Assembly (NCBI RefSeq): GCF_005938675.2
Contig: NZ_VCCH02000074.1
Location: forward strand, 1 to 42,520
DNA length: 42,520 nt
Direction: 5' to 3'
DNA from: Mycobacterium sp. KBS0706
GTDB lineage: Bacteria > Pseudomonadota > Alphaproteobacteria > DSM-16000 > Inquilinaceae
Part shown: positions 26,944 through 35,503 of the stretch, piece after piece
How positions within the stretch are numbered: the stretch's first letter is position 1
How the letters are laid out: every line of letters starts with the position of its first letter
Made by a program: the position numbers and the translations under genes
Notes under the pieces: model-generated
Databases searched by the model: none
What the model saw: the letters and a program-made list of their open reading frames with translations, nothing else
What the model was told of the DNA's origin: nothing

Positions 26944-28275
26944 ATGGCGGGGCTGATCAACAGCGTCGGAAGGAGGGCTGCGGCGGATCCCGAACTGGCC
27001 GCCGCCGAACTGCGCACCACTGACGGCTATCAGCGTACCAAATTCGCCATCTTCAATCTCGTGCTGGAGCAGCTCGAGGCACTCGGCATCACCGCCGAGA
27101 CCGCCAGCGTGGCGATGATCCGCGACGGCATCGAACAGGCCATTACCCGCTTCGCAGCGAAGGAAGGCTTGGCCCTGAACGCCGCCGAGCGGGCGCTGCT
27201 GGCGTCCGAGGTGCAGAACGAGGTGGTCGGCCTCGGCCCGATCGAGCCGCTGCTGAAGGACCCGACGATCGACGACGTGATCGTCAACGGGCCGTTCCGG
27301 ATCTATGTCGAGCGCGCCGGCCAGCTCTCGGCGGTGCCGGTCCGGTTCCGCGACACCGCGCATCTGATGAACATCATACAGCGCATCGTCAGCCCGATCG
27401 GCCGTCGGGTGGACGAGGCGACGCCCTATGTCGACGCCCGCCTCCCGGACGGGTCGCGGGTCAATGTGGTGATTCCGCCGGTCGCGCTGGACGGGCCGAT
27501 GGTGTCGATCCGCAAGTTCCGGGTCCAGGCTATGGGCGCTCAGGACTATGTCCGGCTCGGGTCGATGAGCTCGGAGATGCTGGGCTTCCTGGCCGCCGCC
27601 GTGCGCTCGCGCCTTAACATCCTGATCTGCGGCGGCACCGGCTCGGGCAAGACCACCCTGCTCAACATGCTGAGCAGCTACATCGAGGAGAAGGAGCGGC
27701 TGATCACCATCGAGGACGCGGCCGAGCTGCAACTGCGGCAGAGCCATGTGGTGCGGCTAGAGACGCGGCCGCCCAATCTCGACGGCAGCCGCGAGGTCAC
27801 CGCCCGCGACCTGGTGCGCAACGCCCTGCGGATGCGGCCCGACCGCATCATCCTGGGCGAGGTGCGCGGCGCCGAGGCGGTCGAGATGCTGCAGGCGATG
27901 AGCACCGGCCATGATGGTTCGATGGCGACGATGCACGCCAATTCCAGCCGCGACGCGTTCGGCCGGCTGGAGATGCTGCTCGGCTTCGGCGGCCTCAACG
28001 GCGATCCGAAGACGCTCCGGCGCTACATCGTCAACAGCGTCCAGATTATGGTCCAGGTCAATCGCATGGCGAACGGCAAGCGGCGGATCACCTCGGTGTC
28101 CGAGCTGACCGGCCTGGAGGGTGACAGCTACAGCCTGAACCAGCTCTTCACCTTCGAGGAACAGCCACCGCTGAGCGGACTCGGCGAGTTCCGGGTCCAT
28201 TCGGCGCGCCCGTTCTTCGCCCATCGGCTGGTCGGGGCGCCGGATCTTCGGGCTGCCGTGGGGGTACTGCCATGA
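26944..28275 (+). CDS. cpaF: Flp pilus motor ATPase CpaF/TadA
   Basis: 443 residues, a type II/IV secretion-system ATPase. It has the N-terminal docking region (about 30-110), LLKDPTIDDVIVNGPFRIYV, the Walker A GGTGSGKTT with Lys236, the Asp and His boxes (RLITIEDAAELQL, VRLETRPPN), Walker B-type DRIILGEVRGAEAVEML, and GHDGSMATMHANS. It powers both extension and retraction of Flp pili from the cytoplasmic face. The stop overlaps tadB by four bases. All motifs are intact. Confidence 0.95.
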   Translation: MAGLINSVGRRAAADPELAAAELRTTDGYQRTKFAIFNLVLEQLEALGITAETASVAMIRDGIEQAITRFAAKEGLALNAAERALLASEVQNEVVGLGPIEPLLKDPTIDDVIVNGPFRIYVERAGQLSAVPVRFRDTAHLMNIIQRIVSPIGRRVDEATPYVDARLPDGSRVNVVIPPVALDGPMVSIRKFRVQAMGAQDYVRLGSMSSEMLGFLAAAVRSRLNILICGGTGSGKTTLLNMLSSYIEEKERLITIEDAAELQLRQSHVVRLETRPPNLDGSREVTARDLVRNALRMRPDRIILGEVRGAEAVEMLQAMSTGHDGSMATMHANSSRDAFGRLEMLLGFGGLNGDPKTLRRYIVNSVQIMVQVNRMANGKRRITSVSELTGLEGDSYSLNQLFTFEEQPPLSGLGEFRVHSARPFFAHRLVGAPDLRAAVGVLP

Positions 28276-29198
28276 CCGGCTTCGGCTTCCTGCTGTTCGG
28301 CATCATGGCGCTGTTCATCATGGCCGGGCTGAGCCTGCTGGCCGGCCGGGCCCAGCGCCGCCGGCAGCAGCAGGTGCAGGCTCGGCTGCAGACGTTGCGT
28401 GACGACGGCGTGGTCGACGAGACGGTGATAGGCGGGCGGCCCATCGCCGTCCCGGGCCGGATGCCGCATCTGCTGCGCCTGTGGCTGGCCCGCGCCGACT
28501 TGGCGTTGTCGCCGCGCTTCCTCGTCGTCGCCGGCCTGCTGCTGATCGGGATCGTCCTCGTCCTGGCCTGGCTGTTCGGCCCGATCGCGGCCGCTGCGGT
28601 CGCGGTGGCCGTCCCGGCCTGCGGCGTCTACGCTCTGGCGAATGTGGCCGGACGGCGCCTCAACGCCTTTATCGCCGGCCTCCCGATGTTCCTCGACGCC
28701 GTGCGCCAGCTGCTGATGGTGGGCAACTCGACCCAGCAGGCGCTGCTCAAGGCGGCGGAGAACGCGTCGCCGGCGCTGCAGCGCTACCTGCAGCCGATGA
28801 TCCGCCGCATCAACAACGGCGCGCCGATCCCGGACGCGGTGTCCTGGCTCGCCACCCGGCTGGGCGTGCCGGAGCTGTACATGCTGGCGACGGCGATCGA
28901 GACCAATTTCCGCTTCGGCGGCCGGCTGTCGGCGGTGCTGGCCAATCTCGTGCAGATCCTGCGCGACCGGGCCCGGGTCGGGCGCGAGCTCAAGGCGGCC
29001 ACGGCCGAGATCCGGTTCAGCGCGATTATCCTCGGCCTGATGCCGATCATCGCCGCCGCGATGCTCGGCGTGGCCAAGCCTAGCTATGTGATGTTCTTTT
29101 TCGAAGCCGAGCAGGGGCCTCGGCTGGCAATGATCGCGATCGGACTGCAACTGGTCGGCATCCTGATCATGCGCCGCATCATGCGGCTGGAGTTCTAG
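28272..29198 (+). CDS. tadB: Flp pilus inner-membrane platform protein TadB
   Basis: 308 residues. N-terminal and central membrane segments (about 1-22, 82-120) precede a GspF-type cytoplasmic helical domain (FIAGLPMFLDAVRQLLMVGN, then LLKAAENASPALQRYLQPMIRRINNG) and two C-terminal spans (about 255-305). TadB and TadC form the inner-membrane platform that couples the CpaF motor to pilin assembly. It overlaps cpaF by four bases and is 3 bp before tadC, so the block is one transcript. Confidence 0.9.
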   Translation: MTGFGFLLFGIMALFIMAGLSLLAGRAQRRRQQQVQARLQTLRDDGVVDETVIGGRPIAVPGRMPHLLRLWLARADLALSPRFLVVAGLLLIGIVLVLAWLFGPIAAAAVAVAVPACGVYALANVAGRRLNAFIAGLPMFLDAVRQLLMVGNSTQQALLKAAENASPALQRYLQPMIRRINNGAPIPDAVSWLATRLGVPELYMLATAIETNFRFGGRLSAVLANLVQILRDRARVGRELKAATAEIRFSAIILGLMPIIAAAMLGVAKPSYVMFFFEAEQGPRLAMIAIGLQLVGILIMRRIMRLEF

Positions 29199-29201
29199 GC
29201 C

Positions 29202-30113
29202 ATGCCGGTCTCCAGCCTTGAGCTCGCCGTCCTCGTCATCACCGCAGGCTCGACCCTGCTTCTGCTCGGGCTCGGCCTGCGCGGCACGGTGGGCGAAGCG
29301 AGGCTGCGGCGCCGGCTGACCGGGATCTCCGGCCGGTCCCATGTCGGTGAGGTCGGCACGGTCGGCTGGCTGAAGCCGTTCGAGCGGATCCTGGTCGGCG
29401 GCGGCAAGGATCGTGAGGAGATCCTGCAGTCCCTGCGTGCCGCCGGCTTCTACGATCCGCGCGGCCTGATCGTCTTCGCCGCGCTGCGCTTCGCCGCGAC
29501 GATCGCTGCGATCGCCGCCGCGGCGCTGGCGGTGTGGCTGACGGGCCGTTGGTCCGGCCTGGAGCGCTTCTACCCGCTGGCAGCCGGCGGCATCGCCTAT
29601 ATCGGCGCCAAGTTCGTGCTGCGGGCGCTGGCATCACGACGGCAGCGCAAGATCGGTGCCGAGTTGCCCTTCGCCCTGGACGTCTTGCTGCTGATGCTGG
29701 AGAGCGGCGTCAGCCTCGACCAGTGCTTCCGGTCCTTGGCCCAGGGGGATGGCAGAGCCATGCCACGCATCCACCAGTCGATGCGCATCCTGGTTGACGA
29801 CCTCCAGCGCGGCATGGGCTACGACCAGGCGCTGGATCGCTGGGCCGAGCGGCTGGCCGTGAACGGCATCCGCGAGGTCACCTCGCTGTTCAAGCAGACC
29901 CTGATCTACGGCACCGAGCTCGGGCCGGCGCTGCGGGACTTCGTGCGCGAGTTCTCCGACAGGCGGGTCTCGACCGCCCGCGAGAGCGTTGGCCGCAAGA
30001 CCACCCAGATGACGGTCATCATGATCGTGTTCCTGATGCCGGCGCTGTTCATCGTGCTCACCGCGCCGGCGATCGTCTCCATTCTCAAGACCTTGTCGGG
30101 GCTGGGTAAATGA
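29202..30113 (+). CDS. tadC: Flp pilus inner-membrane platform protein TadC
   Basis: 303 residues, GspF-type. Membrane spans lie near 5-25, 85-130 and 270-298, with the cytoplasmic domain ALDVLLLMLESGVSLDQCFR, LVDDLQRGMGYDQALDRWAERL and VTSLFKQTLIYGTELGPALRDF between. It is the usual partner of TadB. The start follows tadB by 3 bp and the stop overlaps tadD (ATGA). Confidence 0.9.
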   Translation: MPVSSLELAVLVITAGSTLLLLGLGLRGTVGEARLRRRLTGISGRSHVGEVGTVGWLKPFERILVGGGKDREEILQSLRAAGFYDPRGLIVFAALRFAATIAAIAAAALAVWLTGRWSGLERFYPLAAGGIAYIGAKFVLRALASRRQRKIGAELPFALDVLLLMLESGVSLDQCFRSLAQGDGRAMPRIHQSMRILVDDLQRGMGYDQALDRWAERLAVNGIREVTSLFKQTLIYGTELGPALRDFVREFSDRRVSTARESVGRKTTQMTVIMIVFLMPALFIVLTAPAIVSILKTLSGLGK

Positions 30114-30886
30114 CGCGGACGGCGCTTCGTCTCTCAGTGCTGGCGATGCTGCCCTGGCTGACGGCCTGTTCCAGCCTGTTCGGCGGCGACAGTGCATCGC
30201 GGCGCGAGCCATCCCCTGCAGACCAGCTGCCCCAGGCGGCGCCGCTCGACGCCGAGAATTCGCGAGACCTTTACCTCGGCATCGTCGACAAGTTACGGCA
30301 GAGCGGCAAGTCGCGGGCCGCGCTGGCCTATCTCGACGACTACGACAATCGGCACCCCGGCGATCTTCGGGCCCAGGTATTGCGGGCAGACGCGTTCCTC
30401 GACATCCAGGATTACGACCGGGCGGAGGCGATCTATCGCGAGCTCGTGAATGGCGACCAAGCGGCGGCTGCCTATGACGGGCTCGGCCGCGTCGCCGCCG
30501 GGCGCGGCGACTGGGCCAAGGCCCGGGCGCAGTTCCACGAGGCGGTGCGGCGCGAGCCGATCAACGTCAAATACCTGAACGACCTCGGTTTCGCCGAGAT
30601 GCGCATTGCCTCCTATGATGAAGCACTGTTCACGCTGCGCCAGGCCAGCGAGCTCGCGCCGACCAACGCCCAGGTCCGCAACAACCTGATCCTCTGTCTC
30701 GACGTCGCCGGCCAGGGCGATGCGGCGAAGACCATGATCGGCCGGATCATCGACGCCAAGGAGCGGCGGGCGGTCGAGCAGATGATCAGGTCGGCCCGCA
30801 GCCAGATCCGGGCGCCGACCACCGCGGGCACCGGTGCGGTGTCCGCCCCGCGGCGCCTGGCGCAAGCTCCGGAGACCCAGCCATGA
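30110..30886 (+). CDS. tadD: TadD-like TPR lipoprotein (pilotin)
   Basis: 258 residues. A lipoprotein signal ends in the lipobox LTAC with Cys20. Tetratricopeptide repeats follow (about 55-225; for example AEAIYRELVNGDQAAAAYDG and WAKARAQFHEAVRREPINVKYLNDLG). TadD lipoproteins help place the secretin in the outer membrane. The C-terminal ~40 residues are low in complexity. It is coupled by four-base overlaps on both sides, to tadC and to the small gene that follows. Confidence 0.87.
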   Translation: MTRTALRLSVLAMLPWLTACSSLFGGDSASRREPSPADQLPQAAPLDAENSRDLYLGIVDKLRQSGKSRAALAYLDDYDNRHPGDLRAQVLRADAFLDIQDYDRAEAIYRELVNGDQAAAAYDGLGRVAAGRGDWAKARAQFHEAVRREPINVKYLNDLGFAEMRIASYDEALFTLRQASELAPTNAQVRNNLILCLDVAGQGDAAKTMIGRIIDAKERRAVEQMIRSARSQIRAPTTAGTGAVSAPRRLAQAPETQP

Positions 30887-31236
30887 TCCGACCGGCATCG
30901 ACGAAAGCCCGGCTGCCGGCCCTGTGCGCCGCCCTCCTGCTGCTGCCGGTGGCCACGGCAGGGGCGCAGCAGGCGCTGGTTCCGGCCCGGCCGGCCCAGC
31001 CCGACTGGTTCGAGTCCAACCGCACCCTGCAGGTGCTGCGGGCGCAGCAGCAGCCGGCGCCTCGGTCGGGCGGGCAGGGCGGGCTCGCCGCCGGCGAGGC
31101 AGGACAGATCTACGACAACTATATCCAGGATATCGGCAGGTCCCTGCCGAGCGGGAACAGCAGTTCGTCCTCCGGCGGGTCCGATTTCGGCCCTGGATCG
31201 GGCAGTTCGTATGGATCATCGGGAGGGCGGCCATGA
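30883..31236 (+). CDS. Small exported Tad-locus protein, DUF3613-like
   Basis: 117 residues. A signal peptide (LPALCAALLLLPVATAGA) is followed by TLQVLRAQQQ and, after a Gly-rich stretch, GEAGQIYDNYIQDIGRSLP, a layout that resembles DUF3613 proteins of tad loci elsewhere (a repeat-free Q-rich strand, then Y-x-x-Y and a Pro). The last ~30 residues are Ser/Gly-rich. Four-base ATGA overlaps with both tadD and the following tadG show that it is a genuine part of the operon. The DUF3613 link is a visual match only; its role is unknown. Confidence 0.65.
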   Translation: MIRPASTKARLPALCAALLLLPVATAGAQQALVPARPAQPDWFESNRTLQVLRAQQQPAPRSGGQGGLAAGEAGQIYDNYIQDIGRSLPSGNSSSSSGGSDFGPGSGSSYGSSGGRP

Positions 31237-33080
31237 AGCCCCGCATCTTCGGTCCGATCTTCGGCGACCGCGGAGCCATCGCGCCCTTCGCCGCCCTCAT
31301 GCTGCTGCCGCTGATCGGCACCGCCGCGCTGGCGACCGATGTCGGCCTCTGGTACGCCCAGCGCCGCCACCTGCAGACGGCAACGGACATGGCGGCGCTG
31401 TCGGCGGCGCAGAACCCGACGAATGCATCGGCCGTCGCCGGCGATCTGCTGCAGCGCAACGGTTTCGACGCCAGCGCGCTGGCGTCCACCACCCTCGGCA
31501 CCTACTGCCCGGATTTCGAGAACATCAAGGTCCCGGCCGAGCGGTTCCGGCCGGGTCTCGTCGCATGTCCCGACGGACGGACCCCGCCGGCGCCGAATGC
31601 CGTCATGGTGTCGGCCCAGACGACCGTGCCGGGCGTCTTGTCGCGCGCCGTGGTCGGGGGCGATGACGGCGGCGGGCATATCGGCGGAACGCCGGGTTCC
31701 GAGGAGGACCCCAACCTGCACAAGGTCAGCGTCCAGGCCACCGCCGCGCGGATCGACGAGGCCGGCTTCCAGGCCGGAACCGGCCTGGTCGCGGTCGACA
31801 CCCAGAAGAGCGCGCTGCTCAACGCCGTCCTGGGCAATGTGCTGGGCACCCGGATCAACCTGACGGCGGTCCAGTATGAAGGGCTGCTGAACGCCGATAT
31901 CGATGCGCTGACCTTCCTCGACGCTCTCGCGGTCAATGTCGATGTCTCGGCCGGCACCTATGACGGGCTGCTTGATGCCACGGTCGGCATCGGCGATCTG
32001 CTGGAGGCGGCGATCCAGGCGCTGAGGAAGGCCGGCACCGTCGCCGGCGTCGCGATCGATGGCCTGGTGTCGCTGCAGGGGCAGATCGTCGGCAATCCGG
32101 ACCTGACTGTCGGCGATCTGGTGGATCTCGGTGTCTGGAAGAACCTGCCGATCGGCGAGTCGACGGCGCCCACGGCGCTGACCGCCGACCTGAACGTCTT
32201 CCAGCTGGTCACCATGGCGATCCAGGTGGCCAACAAGCACAATGCGATTTACATCCCTGCGCTCAATGTCGGGCTGCCCGGAATCGCGTCGCTGCAGGTC
32301 ACCGCGACGGTGATCGAGCCGCCGAAGTCGCCGCCCTTCGCCTTCGGGCCGGAAGGGATGACGGTCCACACCGCGCAGGTCCGGCTGCAGCTCAAACTGC
32401 AGCTACTGGATCTGTTCGGGCTGCTTGGCCAGGGCATCCAGCTGCCGCTCTATGTCGAGGCCGGCTATGGGGATGCGACGCTGAAGGATATCTCCTGCGG
32501 GCTCGAGCCGGCCAAGGACGCCACCGTGGCCGTCTCCGCCAAAAGCGGCGTGGCCAAGGCTTTCATCGGCGTGTTGCCGCCCGATCTGATGACCAATTTC
32601 AGCCGTGAGCTCACCGTCGAGGACTTCCAACCTGCAGCGCTGGTGGACGTCAGCCTGCTGGGTCTGATCGGAATTGTTCGGGTCTCGGGCCGGGCCGGGA
32701 TCACCGTGGGCAGCGGCTCCTCCCGGGATCTGGTCTTCGACCGCGACGATATCGACAACCATGTGGCGCAATCGGTCGCCAGCACCGGCATGCTCGACAA
32801 TCTGCTGGCCGAGCTCGGCGGCAACGACCCTGTCACCAAGGAGCCGAGGCTCAAGCTGAGCGCCTGCATCATCAGCCTCGGCGGACTCTGCCTGATTCCG
32901 GTCAAGCTGGACACGGTCGGCAACACCGTCGGCGCCCTGCATACACTTCTCGACCCCGTGATCAAGACTGTTCTCGATCCGCTGGTCGACAATCTTCTCG
33001 CCGCCCTGGGCATCCGCCTGGGCGTCATGGATGTCGTCGTCACCGGGGTGCGCTGCGGCGTGCCCGTGCTGATCCGGTGA
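31233..33080 (+). CDS. tadG: TadG-like pilus-associated protein
   Basis: 615 residues from the ATG at 31233, which overlaps the upstream stop; a longer in-frame extension to 30834 overlaps other genes and is rejected. The N-terminus is the TadE/TadG-type Flp helper helix: GDRGAIAPFAALMLLPLIGT and AALATDVGLWYAQRRHLQTA, followed by DMAALSAAQ. The rest (about 60-615) is a long extracytoplasmic region, rich in Leu, Val and Asp, with repeated TVGDLVDLG-like stretches and no von Willebrand domain that I can recognise. TadG-type proteins are thought to be minor pilins or envelope anchors. The C-terminal half is not assigned. Confidence 0.8.
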   Translation: MKPRIFGPIFGDRGAIAPFAALMLLPLIGTAALATDVGLWYAQRRHLQTATDMAALSAAQNPTNASAVAGDLLQRNGFDASALASTTLGTYCPDFENIKVPAERFRPGLVACPDGRTPPAPNAVMVSAQTTVPGVLSRAVVGGDDGGGHIGGTPGSEEDPNLHKVSVQATAARIDEAGFQAGTGLVAVDTQKSALLNAVLGNVLGTRINLTAVQYEGLLNADIDALTFLDALAVNVDVSAGTYDGLLDATVGIGDLLEAAIQALRKAGTVAGVAIDGLVSLQGQIVGNPDLTVGDLVDLGVWKNLPIGESTAPTALTADLNVFQLVTMAIQVANKHNAIYIPALNVGLPGIASLQVTATVIEPPKSPPFAFGPEGMTVHTAQVRLQLKLQLLDLFGLLGQGIQLPLYVEAGYGDATLKDISCGLEPAKDATVAVSAKSGVAKAFIGVLPPDLMTNFSRELTVEDFQPAALVDVSLLGLIGIVRVSGRAGITVGSGSSRDLVFDRDDIDNHVAQSVASTGMLDNLLAELGGNDPVTKEPRLKLSACIISLGGLCLIPVKLDTVGNTVGALHTLLDPVIKTVLDPLVDNLLAALGIRLGVMDVVVTGVRCGVPVLIR

Positions 33081-33090
33081 CGAAGACGCT

Positions 33091-33114
33091 GCCAGCGGCG
33101 CCGGGGCCGCTGGC
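33091..33114 (+). other. Stable hairpin between tadG and the pilin gene
   Basis: GCCAGCGGC (33091-33099) and GCCGCTGGC (33106-33114) form a perfect 9-bp stem with a six-base loop, 10 bp after the tadG stop and 38 bp before the pilin start. There is no T-tract, so it looks less like a full terminator than a processing or stabilising structure, which could raise pilin mRNA above the upstream genes. Confidence 0.5.
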
Positions 33115-33152
33115 GGGGTGAAAATGATCCCGGTTGTTCAGGAGGTCACATG

Positions 33153-33359
33153 ATGTTGCGGAATTTCTTGAAGAAGACGCGCTGGATCGCTCGCGACGAG
33201 CAGGGCATTTCAGCCGTCGAATATGCCATCCTTGGAGCCCTGGTCGCACTCGGTATCGCCACGGCGGCATCAGGCTTGGCATCAGACATCGGAACCGCCC
33301 TCGGCAATATCGGCTCGAGGATCACCGGCACCGGCGGCGGCACGGGCACCGGCACCTAG
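33153..33359 (+). CDS. flp: Flp-family type IVb pilin
   Basis: 68 residues. The leader MLRNFLKKTRWIARDEQG ends in Gly18, and cleavage before Ile19 leaves ISAVEYAILGALVALGI with Glu23-Tyr24 at mature +5/+6: the G/XXXXEY Flp signature. The C-terminus is short and Gly/Thr-rich. It is the main subunit of the Tad pilus. ATG codons occur at 33150 and 33153; the strong AGGAGGT (33140-33146) is better spaced for 33153. It sits near the 3' end of the operon rather than at the head, where the pilin gene is usually found. Confidence 0.93.
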   Translation: MLRNFLKKTRWIARDEQGISAVEYAILGALVALGIATAASGLASDIGTALGNIGSRITGTGGGTGTGT

Positions 33360-33402
33360 CCCAAGGCTGCCCAACTCACTTCAAGCGTTCATGGGAACAG
33401 CC

Positions 33403-33888
33403 ATGATCTTCTCTGCACGACGTGCAACTCGGATGGCGGGCCGTCAACGGCCCGCCATCATCTCCGACGAATCCGGGCTGGCCGCGGTCGAATTCGCCCT
33501 GGTCGCCCCGGTCTTCGTCATGCTGCTCTTCGGCATCATCATCTACGGCATCCACTTCGGCACCTGGCTCGCCGTCAACCAGGCCGCGACCGAAGGCGCA
33601 CGCGCCTCCGTTGCCGGGCTGGACAAGGATGAACGTGAGACTTTGGCGAAGCGGACGGCAGAGGCGGTGCTTGCCGCATACGGGCCGCTTCTGGGCACCG
33701 CCGGCTGGGAGGTGACAGCCACGCCGTCAACCGCGGATGAACGCCTGTTCGAGGTCACGGTAAGCTACGATCCCTCCAAGCCGGGAGGAAACGGCAGCTG
33801 GGGGGGCGACAACGATCTGGGCGAATTGCTGCCGCTGCCGACGAGCACGCCGAAGGCCACGGCCACTGTCTCCAACGGCGGATACTGA
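33403..33888 (+). CDS. tadE: TadE-like pseudopilin
   Basis: 161 residues. After a short basic leader the sequence reads DESGLAAVEFALVAPVFVML and then LFGIIIYGIHFGTWLAVNQA, the TadE pattern with a Gly cleavage site and Glu at mature +5, followed by one membrane helix and an extracytoplasmic part (about 60-161). TadE is processed by the TadV peptidase and is a minor pilin-like component. ATG codons at 33391 and 33403 are possible; 33403 is preferred because GGGAAC lies just upstream. The stop overlaps the next ATG by one base (TGATG). Confidence 0.85.
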   Translation: MIFSARRATRMAGRQRPAIISDESGLAAVEFALVAPVFVMLLFGIIIYGIHFGTWLAVNQAATEGARASVAGLDKDERETLAKRTAEAVLAAYGPLLGTAGWEVTATPSTADERLFEVTVSYDPSKPGGNGSWGGDNDLGELLPLPTSTPKATATVSNGGY

Positions 33889-34361
33889 TGGCCGGGCTGG
33901 ATTTCATCTGTCTCGGCCTTCTGGTCCTGCTCCTGCTGCCGATCGTGCTGATCGATCTGCGCGAGAGCCGGATCCCCAATGTCTGCAACCTGGCGCTGGC
34001 CGCGGGCGGGCTGGCGCAGGCCCTGGTCCGTAGCCCGACGCTCAAGACCCTTGGCCTGTCGCTCGGCGTCGCCGTGCTCACCTTCCTCCTGCTCGCCGCC
34101 ACCGCCTGGCTCATGCAGAAGATCGACCGGAATGCCAGGATCGGCTGGGGCGACCTGAAGTTCCTCACCGCCGCCAGCCTCTGGGTCGGGCTGCAGGGCA
34201 GCCTGATCGTGCTGGTTGTCGCCAGCCTGGTGGCGCTGCTGGCCACTCTGGCCCTGGCGCCCTGGCGCGGTTTGAAATGGCGCGAGATGCGGCCCTTCGG
34301 CCCAGCGCTCGCTGTCGGCCTGCTCGCCGTCACTGTCACTGTCTTCATCCGTGGCGCATGA
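33888..34361 (+). CDS. cpaA: Flp prepilin peptidase CpaA/TadV
   Basis: 157 residues, an aspartic membrane peptidase of family A24. The catalytic aspartates are Asp23 (IDLRESRIPN) and Asp89 (GWGDLKFL), and there are about four to six hydrophobic segments. It cleaves the Flp and TadE leader peptides at the inner membrane. The TadV family lacks the N-methylation domain of larger PilD enzymes, as here. It is translationally coupled to tadE and is the last gene of the operon. Confidence 0.92.
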   Translation: MAGLDFICLGLLVLLLLPIVLIDLRESRIPNVCNLALAAGGLAQALVRSPTLKTLGLSLGVAVLTFLLLAATAWLMQKIDRNARIGWGDLKFLTAASLWVGLQGSLIVLVVASLVALLATLALAPWRGLKWREMRPFGPALAVGLLAVTVTVFIRGA

Positions 34362-34418
34362 TGCTCACCGTATTTTGCATTCGGTCGGTGTTGAATAGAT
34401 CAAATCCCTTCATCTAAC

Positions 34419-34468
34419 ATGACAGTGGTGCTTAGCTCCCGCCATCCATAGCTGGGGAGCGTGTCATG
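34419..34468 (+). other. Hairpin covering the ribosome-binding site of the reductase gene
   Basis: ATGACA (34419-34424) pairs with TGTCAT (34462-34467), and within it GCTCCC (34435-34440) with GGGAGC (34455-34460). The second arm carries the GGGGAG ribosome-binding site and the first two bases of the ATG at 34466. Folding would hide the start; it is a possible translational control element. The two stems are separated by an uneven internal loop, so stability is modest. Confidence 0.35.
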
Positions 34469-35488
34469 AGCACCGATGTGAATCGCCGGATCCTGCTGGC
34501 CGCGCGGCCGGTCGGGGAGCCGAAGGACACCGATTTCCGCCTGGTCGAGGAACCGGTGCCGACGCCAGGCCCGGGCCAGCTGCTGGTCCGCACGCTGTGG
34601 CTGTCGCTCGACCCCTATATGCGCGGCCGGATGAGCGATGCGAAATCCTACGCGGCGCCGGTCGAGATCGGCCAGGTCATGGTCGGCGGCGCGGTCGGCC
34701 GGGTCGTCGCCTCGAACCTTCCCGGCTTCGCCCCGGGTGACATCGTCGAGGGCCGCACCGGCTGGCAGGACTATGCCCTGTCCGACGGCACCGGGCTGCG
34801 CCAGGTCGATCCGGCGCTGGGACCGATCTCGACCGCCGTCGGCGTGCTCGGCATGCCGGGCATGACGGCCTATACCGGCCTCCTCACCATCGGCCAGCCC
34901 AAGCCGGGCGAGACCGTGGTGGTCTCCGCCGCCTCGGGGGCGGTGGGCGCCGTGGTCGGGCAGATCGCCAGGATCAAGGGCGCGCGCGTCGTCGGCATCG
35001 CCGGCGGGGCCGAGAAGGGCGCCTATCTCACCGGCGAGCTCGGCTTCGACGCCGCGGTCGACCACCGGGCGCCGGACTTCGCCGAGCGGCTGCGCGCGGC
35101 CGTGCCGGACGGGATCGATGTCTATTTCGAGAATGTCGGCGGCGCGGTGTGGGAGGCGGTGTGGCCGCTCCTGAACCCCTTCGCCCGGGTCCCGGTCTGC
35201 GGCCTGATCGCCCAGTACAACGCCACCGGCCTGCCGGACGGGCCGAACCAGGTACCGGCGCTGATGCGCAGCGTGCTGTCGAAGCGGCTGACCCTGCGCG
35301 GCTTCATCGTCAGCGACTTCGCCGACCAGCACGCCGCCTTCCTGCGCGACGTCTCCGGCTGGATCCGCGACGGAAAGCTCCGCTACCGGGAGGACGTCGC
35401 CGAGGGGCTGGAGAATGCGCCCCGGACTTTCCTGCGGCTGTTCCGGGGCGAGAATTTCGGCAAGCTCCTGGTCAAGGTGGCGGAGTAG
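34466..35488 (+). CDS. NADP-dependent zinc-free oxidoreductase, CurA/YncB-like
   Basis: 340 residues of the medium-chain dehydrogenase superfamily, leukotriene B4 12-hydroxydehydrogenase/CurA branch. Landmarks: ILLAARPVGEPKDTDFRLVE, LSLDPYMRGRMSD, LGMPGMTAYTGL, the Rossmann glycine motif AASGAVGAVVGQIA, and YFENVGGAVWEAV. No structural or catalytic zinc ligands are seen, as expected for this branch. Such enzymes reduce activated carbon-carbon double bonds (enones) with NADPH in the cytoplasm. It is monocistronic, directly after the tad operon. Confidence 0.88.
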   Translation: MSTDVNRRILLAARPVGEPKDTDFRLVEEPVPTPGPGQLLVRTLWLSLDPYMRGRMSDAKSYAAPVEIGQVMVGGAVGRVVASNLPGFAPGDIVEGRTGWQDYALSDGTGLRQVDPALGPISTAVGVLGMPGMTAYTGLLTIGQPKPGETVVVSAASGAVGAVVGQIARIKGARVVGIAGGAEKGAYLTGELGFDAAVDHRAPDFAERLRAAVPDGIDVYFENVGGAVWEAVWPLLNPFARVPVCGLIAQYNATGLPDGPNQVPALMRSVLSKRLTLRGFIVSDFADQHAAFLRDVSGWIRDGKLRYREDVAEGLENAPRTFLRLFRGENFGKLLVKVAE

Positions 35489-35503
35489 CATCTGCTTCGG
35501 AGG

